Shown here in pieces: positions 6,125 through 6,947 of a DNA stretch of 6,947 nucleotides. The position numbers and the translations under genes were made by a program. The notes below the pieces were generated by a model, which ran no database searches, had not been told where the DNA came from, and saw nothing but the letters and a program-made list of their open reading frames with translations. The stretch is taken from assembly GCA_030037105.1 (NCBI GenBank), contig JASHRY010000357.1:1-6947 (forward strand), in the 5' to 3' direction. Every line of letters begins with the position of its first letter. Position 1 is the stretch's first letter. The DNA comes from Xanthobacteraceae bacterium (lineage in GTDB: Bacteria; Pseudomonadota; Alphaproteobacteria; Rhizobiales; Xanthobacteraceae).

Positions 6125-6832
6125 GTGAGACGCCCCGTGCTCGGCCTCTCCCCCGCTGAATGGACCGCGGTCGAGCTGTCGCTGCGCATCGCGCTCGTCG
6201 CCACCGCGTTCGCGCTGCCGTTCGGCATCGCCGTCGGCTGGCTGCTGGCGCGCAAGCAATTCTGGGGCAAGACCCTGCTCGACGGGCTTGTGTATCTGCC
6301 GCTGGTTCTGCCGCCGGTGGTCACCGGCTATCTGCTGCTCATTTCGTTCGGACGCAAGGGGCCGATCGGCGCGTTCTTGGCCGATCACTTCGGCATCGTC
6401 TTCTCGTTCCGCTGGACCGGCGCGGCGTTGTCCTGCGGCGTCATGGGCTTCCCGCTCATGGTCCGCCCGATCCGGCTGGCGCTCGAGGCGATCGACCGCC
6501 GCCTCGAAGACGCCGCCGGCACGCTCGGCGCCAGTCCGCTCCTGGTTTTTCTCACCATCACCTTGCCGCTTGCCTTGCCGGGGGTGATCGCCGGCGCGGT
6601 GTTGTGCTTTGCCCGCGCGCTCGGCGAATTCGGCGCCACGATTACGTTCGTATCCAATATTCCGGGCGAGACGCAGACCATTTCCGCCGCGATCTACACC
6701 TTCTTGCAGATTCCCGGCGGCGACGCGGCGGCCGGACGGCTGGTGCTGGTCGCGCTGGCGATCGCGCTCGCCGCGCTCATTGCCTCGGAATGGTTCGCAC
6801 GCCGCGCCGGAATGCGTTTCCAGGGGGAATGA
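6125..6832 (+). CDS. modB: Molybdate ABC transporter, permease subunit
   Basis: ModB is the inner-membrane channel of the molybdate importer, acting as a dimer with ModC ATPases. The 235-residue protein shows the binding-protein-dependent permease fold with about five to six spans (17-42, 51-73, 96-114, 138-163, 203-222). YLPLVLPPVVTGYLLLI (57-73) and GEFGATITFVSNIPGETQTI (167-186) are near-signature ModB stretches. The EAA coupling loop, LEDAAGTLGASPLLVFLTIT ending in LP (127-148), contacts ModC. Two GTG starts are possible. The one given (6125) has no clear ribosome binding site. The next (6137) yields MLGLSPAEWTAV, which aligns with the N-terminus of E. coli ModB (MILTDPEWQAV), so it may be the real start. 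The stop overlaps an ATG belonging to the modC frame. Confidence 0.96.
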   Translation: MRRPVLGLSPAEWTAVELSLRIALVATAFALPFGIAVGWLLARKQFWGKTLLDGLVYLPLVLPPVVTGYLLLISFGRKGPIGAFLADHFGIVFSFRWTGAALSCGVMGFPLMVRPIRLALEAIDRRLEDAAGTLGASPLLVFLTITLPLALPGVIAGAVLCFARALGEFGATITFVSNIPGETQTISAAIYTFLQIPGGDAAAGRLVLVALAIALAALIASEWFARRAGMRFQGE

Positions 6833-6834
6833 TC

Positions 6835-6947
6835 GTGCTCGCCGTCGCCGTGGAGAAGCAGCTCGGCACCTTCATGCTGGCCGCGCGCTTCGAAGCAGCG
6901 GGAGGCGCGACCGCGCTGTTCGGGCCGTCGGGCGCGGGCAAGACGAC
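6835..6947 (+). CDS. modC: Molybdate ABC transporter, ATP-binding subunit, N-terminal fragment cut by window edge
   Basis: ModC is the ATPase that powers molybdate import through ModB. Only about 37 residues are visible. They include the Walker A motif GPSGAGKT near the right edge, preceded by ATALF, as in ModC proteins (E. coli ITAIFGVSGAGKT). I chose the GTG at 6835 because GGGGG (6823-6827) lies seven bases before it, and the resulting MLAVAVEKQLGTF lines up with E. coli MLELNFSQTLGNH. The ATG at 6829, overlapping the modB stop as ATGA, adds two residues but leaves only one base to the G-run. The rest of the ATPase and the molybdate-sensing TOBE domain lie outside the window. Confidence 0.92.
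   Translation, partial: MLAVAVEKQLGTFMLAARFEAAGGATALFGPSGAGKT

Noticed and set aside
5248..6324. 358-residue open frame on the minus strand opposite modA and the start of modB
   Set aside because: It is antisense to two well-recognised transporter genes and shows no family motif.
6835..6947. modC as a truncated pseudogene
   Set aside because: The frame is still open at the last base of the window; the truncation is from the window edge only.

Overview
The window is about 7 kb of GC-rich, gene-dense bacterial chromosome. The gene types, the strong G/C third-position bias and a palindromic intergenic repeat of a kind I recall from rhizobial genomes all point to an alphaproteobacterium of the order Hyphomicrobiales (Rhizobiales), near Bradyrhizobium/Rhodopseudomonas and relatives. 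The genus cannot be fixed from the sequence alone. The content looks like ordinary core and accessory metabolism. I see no phage, insertion sequence, CRISPR array, RNA gene or defence system.

Layout: (1) 1-888, plus strand: the C-terminal half of the translation GTPase LepA (EF4), cut by the left edge. (2) 889-1220: a gene-free gap holding a 73-bp REP-like palindromic element at 1088-1160. (3) 1221-2786, plus strand: a DUF488-family protein followed after 9 bp by mepA, a secreted LAS-type zinc murein endopeptidase. (4) 2798-5013, minus strand: a two-gene unit transcribed toward mepA, made of a GMC-family FAD oxidoreductase and a Yip1-family multi-spanning membrane protein whose GTG start overlaps the oxidoreductase stop in a GTGA. 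(5) 5014-5307: a divergent control region with a candidate promoter for each side, two dyads and a strong hairpin. (6) 5308-6947, plus strand: the molybdate ABC transporter operon modA-modB-modC, with modC cut at the right edge just after its Walker A motif.

How the genes work together: ModA (periplasmic binding), ModB (permease) and ModC (ATPase) form one molybdate importer. A promoter with an extended -10 lies upstream, overlapped by a weak ModE-like dyad. MepA trims peptidoglycan cross-links in the periplasm. The GMC enzyme and the Yip1 protein are probably translationally coupled, but their shared role is unknown. The most interesting non-coding signals are the REP-like element and the stacked inverted repeats in the modA leader. 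No clearly new biological system is visible.
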